From positions 19,401,743-19,465,742 of the forward strand of contig NC_049983.1 in the NCBI RefSeq assembly GCF_000003815.2: a DNA stretch of 64,000 bases, given 5' to 3'. The translations under genes and the position numbers were made by a program. Shown here in pieces: positions 60,781-64,000 of the stretch. The notes beneath the pieces are model-generated. The model was not told where the DNA came from, did not search any database, and saw only the letters and a list, made by a program, of their open reading frames with translations. Source of the DNA: Branchiostoma floridae (Eukaryota > Chordata > Leptocardii > Amphioxiformes > Branchiostomatidae). Numbering within the stretch: the stretch's first letter is position 1; each line of letters opens with the position of its first letter.

Positions 60781-62393
60781 CAGAGGAATCTAGCCGTTTG
60801 ATCAAACCACACTTCCCAGACTTTTCCTTCTTTTAACCATTGTTTTAATAAAACTTCGTAGTCCATTTCAATCGCCGAACCAAAAACGTTATATCCACTA
60901 AGAATTACCTTGTAACATGTGTTTATCGCTGAATTCGTCTGCGATTGCTAAATGAGATTAGATACAAGCCCCACATATCCTGTTAGTGTTATTTCGTGCA
61001 CCGTAACCGTGAGAAGTCTGCTACATTCAAGTTTCCCGCACAGCCCGCGGCCGCCTTTGGTCATGCCGCCTCGAGCTCGCGACAAAGCGGTGGCGCCATG
61101 GTGTCTGGGAAGGACCATTCTCGCATGTTGTGGAAAAATTATTTGTAGTTTGAAAATATCTGGATAAACTAACACTGACATATATAGCCACAAAACGTGA
61201 CTTTCCTTGTCAAGTTTCGCAAACAACAGTTTATCTACTGAGTTTAACGGGATAAAGTCAATTATGAGATGCTTTATCAGAAATTGTGTTTCATTACTCT
61301 TTCCGACTTTGAGTCGTCTTTCCTCCTTGTAAGCAAATACGAAGCTTGTCACTGAACATTGACGAAGAAAATCATGATATCTCGTGAGCACACCAAGCAC
61401 GCCATTTGCCGGCGACGTACACCGAGAAGTAACATGGAATCCAGTCAAGTTGTGGCACGGCCTACCGTAGTTAGTGTAGACTCTCTACGGGGTCAGTGCA
61501 GCTCTAAGCCGCCAGTGTAATCATTCACACCCGGTAGCATTTTCCCCGGTAGGATTTTGCCCAATGGGAGTTAAATGTGCCACAACTGCTGGCCGGCAAT
61601 TAACTCCCACTGGGCCAAGTCTAACCGCGTGAAAATCCTACCGGGTGTGAATGATTACCCCGGCGGCTGAGAGCTACACTGGCCCCGTAGAGAGCCTAAA
61701 CTAACTACGGTAGGCCGAGCCAGTAGTAGACTGGATTCCAGGTTAACCGAGAAGAAGCGTCACAAAATACTCCAGGATTACCGATTGTAAACAAGACATC
61801 TCCGTACTACACGATAAATGTCGCTTGCCCAATAATACAAACATGTACTTCATTTTTATTATTGGACTAATTAATAACAGCTTTACGATCGTAATCATGT
61901 TTACAATTTCATACTTAGGGTCTACATTTTAACACACGTGCGCCTCAATTAAAAGGATTTACGATATCGAAAACACTGTATAGTAAAATAATAGTACTGT
62001 AATAGTCGGTACGGTACGCTCAAGTCTGGCAGAACAATTCAGGTAAACTCGGGGAAAACTGCGACAGCACAGTACACTTGCAGTCAGCAGAAATGGCGGC
62101 GTTTTTTTAATGAAGATCTGTGAATGAAGATTTTATTTGAGATCGAAATGTGTTGAATGAACCATAATATACGCAGTACACGTACTAAGCTGTAATTACC
62201 TAGGAGTTGTAACAATCGCACATATCAAAGCCATTTGTAATCAAATTCATTATTTACATGGCGTCACCTTTGTTTACAGAAGTGAACCACACTGGGCACT
62301 ACGAGTCCGGTAGAATTTTCCTTTATGATATAAGACGTTTTACACACGATTAGATGCTACAAAATCTTTGACTACTGTCAATGTACCACTAAA
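60781..62393. repeat. Segmental duplication, copy 1 (long form)
   Basis: Aligns in order with 62803-63569 from 'cagaggaatctagccg' to 'caaaatctttgactac'. Bases 61203-62187 have no counterpart in copy 2. Single-base and multi-base indels between copies break the reading frames here, including the 166-codon minus-strand frame at 60948-61448. Confidence 0.8.
61430..61745. mobile_element. Foldback MITE, 316 bp, with perfect 9-bp target duplication
   Basis: The left terminus TAACATGGAATCCAGTC matches the reverse complement of the right terminus, TAACCTGGAATCCAGTC, at 16 of 17 bases. Pairing extends over most of the element: 'cggcctaccgtagttagt' is exact, followed by 'ctctctacgggg' and 'taatcattcacacccggtag'. 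The flanking 9 bases ACCGAGAAG are identical at 61421-61429 and 61746-61754. A 9-bp duplication with long inverted arms fits a Mutator-like (MULE) foldback. There is no coding capacity, so it was mobilised in trans. Confidence 0.85.
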
Positions 62394-62469
62394 ATCGAGT
62401 ACCGGTAAGCTACTGGCCATGGCACTTGAATTAACGGAAAGAAAATGTGCAAACTGCGATAATTCTACA

Positions 62470-62760
62470 TAAAACAAAATGGCGGCGATCTTTGTTTATA
62501 GCTTCACGCAATGATAACATTTACCGACGTGCCTATGTTCTCCGCCATGGCTTGGATACTTGTTCACTTGGTCAAATACGCCTTGCAGCCATTTGGTATG
62601 CAGAAGCTTGAGTAGAGTCAGTTTCAAGTCAAGTCCAAACGGAGAGGACAAACTGCAATGTTTCGCCGCCACCCAAGAGTACAAACAAATTATTACGGGA
62701 AATGGCGTCGGATTCGAGTTAAGAGTTTGGCAATTCAAGTAGCTATGATAATTGTGTGAT
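62470..62760. other. Possible promoter/first-exon block, strand unresolved
   Basis: Unique sequence between the two duplication copies. On the minus strand, 'gccATGGCGG' at 62551 gives an ideal start context, then MAENIGTS and a donor-like 'tcg|gtaaat'. On the plus strand, 'cgccATGGCTT' at 62548 opens MAWILVHLVKYALQPFGMQK before a stop. Another plus frame to 62742 is open for about 60 codons. AAAATGGCGGC (YY1-like, typical near transcription starts) lies at 62478, with another ATGGCGGC at 62093. No family recognised. Confidence 0.25.
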
Positions 62761-62802
62761 AGCCCAGTACGATAGCCATTTTGCCCCGGGGAAGAATGAT
62801 TG

Positions 62803-63569
62803 TCAGCGGAATTTAGCCGTCCGATCAGACCACACTTCCCTACGTTTTTTTTCTAGTTAACAAACCACACTTCCCCACGTTTTCCTTCTTTTAACAAACC
62901 TTCGAATTCGTAGCCCATTTCAATCGCCGGACCAAAAACGCTGTATCCAGAAAGAATTAGCTTGTAACATGTGCGTTGAGCGCTGAATTCGTCTCCGATT
63001 GTTGAGTGAGATCAGATATAAGCCCCACATATTTTGATTTCGTGCACCGTAAGCGTGAGAATTTCTAGTTGAACAAGTTTGCTGCATTCAAGTTTTCCCG
63101 CGCAGCCCGCGGCAGCCTTTGATCATGCCTCGGGCTCGTGACAAAAAGAGATGATCAATCAATTTTGACAAGGCGATGGCGTCATAGTGTCTGGGGAGAA
63201 ACGACTTCGTGTGATGTCAAAAAATAATGTGTACTTTAAATTTTTTATTCATTTATTTATCAAACTTCACAGATCAGGTACAATCTGAGGGGAGCCGGCA
63301 ACAGAAATCTATCTGGATAAACTAACACTGATATATATATTGCCACAAAAGCGTGACTGAGCTGTAGTTACTTCAGGCTCGTTACTTAGGAGTTGAAAAA
63401 TTTACACAATTAATATCAAAGCTATCTATTTGTAACAAATTTCATTATTTACACAGCGTCAACTTTGTTTACAGAAGTAAAACACATTGGGCACTACGGA
63501 GAGTGAGGGTCCTTACAAGCCGTATTAAACAAGATTACATGCTACAAAATCTTTGACTACAATGTCAAT
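62803..63569. repeat. Segmental duplication, copy 2 (short form)
   Basis: Homologous to 60781-62393 but lacks the 985-base segment of copy 1 at the junction 'gcgtgact|gagctgtag' near 63358. It carries about 60 extra bases near 63225-63295 instead. Confidence 0.8.
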
Positions 63570-64000
63570 CCCGGGCCCGGCTTCCCGGGCCCAGCTCCGT
63601 GCAGACACCGTAAAATTGAAGAAGCACACGGGCGGGGAAACATAGCAGTGTTGCCCGGTCCCGGCTCCCCGGGCCCGGCTCCGGCTCCGTGCAGACACTG
63701 GTAAAATTGAAGAAGCACACGGGCGGGAAAATATAGCTGTGTTGCCCGTTCCCCGGGCCCGGCTCCGTGCAGACACTGGTAAAATTGAAGAAACACACGG
63801 GCGGGAAAATATAGCCGTGTTGCCCGGGCCGGCTCCCCGGGCCCGGCTCCGTGCAGACACTGGTAAAATTGAAGAAGCGCACGTGATCATCCCAGGGCCT
63901 GGTTTGAGAGCCGAGTCTGGCGGGGCGGGAAAATAGCCGTGTTGCCGGGCCTGCCTCCGTGCAGACACCGCTAAAATTGAAGAAGCGCACGTAATGGGTC
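63570..64000. repeat. GC-rich minisatellite, truncated by window end
   Basis: Units start TCCGTGCAGACAC at 63596, 63686, 63764, 63848 and 63956 (periods 90, 78, 84 and 108). Each holds an AT-richer 'taaaattgaagaagcacacg' core and a GC-rich 'cccgggcccggc' linker. All three minus-strand frames stay open because of the repeat; this is not evidence of a protein. Confidence 0.9.

Noticed and set aside
60948-61448. 166-codon minus-strand open frame, the longest in the window
   Set aside because: It starts at a TTG inside the foldback transposon, has no recognisable domain, is within chance length for six frames of 64 kb, and its duplicate at 62.9-63.2 kb carries indels that break the frame.
63525-63990. 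Long overlapping minus-strand frames with repeated peptides
   Set aside because: All three frames stay open because of the GC-rich minisatellite; unit lengths (78-108) do not keep one frame.

Overview
This window looks like non-coding DNA from an animal nuclear genome. It is mostly AT-rich, has no operon structure, carries three tRNA-derived SINE-like elements and many short palindromic or foldback repeats, and has a 100-N scaffold gap at 33015-33114. The palindrome ACATGT recurs throughout. Several dispersed repeats resemble ones I remember from amphioxus: the hairpins beginning CCAAGGAGG, the block ending in 'attacctggatgtctaacc', and a family ending in 'atccatccag..gttcttgagttat'. I therefore favour a lancelet (Branchiostoma) or another marine invertebrate. 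This is inference, because no marker gene is present.

No confident protein-coding gene was found. The longest open frames are about the length expected by chance, and none shows a recognisable domain. Three low-confidence coding candidates are listed: an ATG with a good start context followed by a signal-peptide-like segment at 9678, a frameshifted fragment at 57920-58045, and a possible first exon at 62470-62760. Much of 1-55 kb may be intergenic or intronic DNA containing regulatory blocks.

The main observation is a concentration of sequences matching the RE1/NRSE element, the binding site of the neuronal repressor REST/NRSF (core TTCAGCACCNNGGACAG). A five-unit tandem array at 7.0-7.9 kb carries one RE1-like site per unit plus a degenerate inverted half. 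An unrelated degenerate array of about 1 kb at 41.2-42.2 kb carries RE1-like sites on the minus strand. Single full or near-full matches lie at 886, 30750, 47214 and 52665.

Layout: 1-7 kb is unique sequence with a local duplication; 7-8 kb is the first RE1 array; 10-20 kb holds a TTAA-flanked MITE, hairpins and a SINE; 25-28 kb holds a trinucleotide repeat and two SINEs; 33 kb is the gap; 34 kb has two hairpin elements; 41-42 kb is the second RE1 array; 44-49 kb holds a 345-bp MITE and dispersed repeats. From about 55.4 kb the character changes. A CpG-dense block (55.44-56.56 kb) with a large inverted repeat is followed by local duplications. A tandem segmental duplication (60.78-62.39 kb and 62.80-63.57 kb) comes next; one copy contains a 316-bp foldback transposon with a perfect 9-bp target duplication. 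A GC-rich minisatellite then runs into the window edge.
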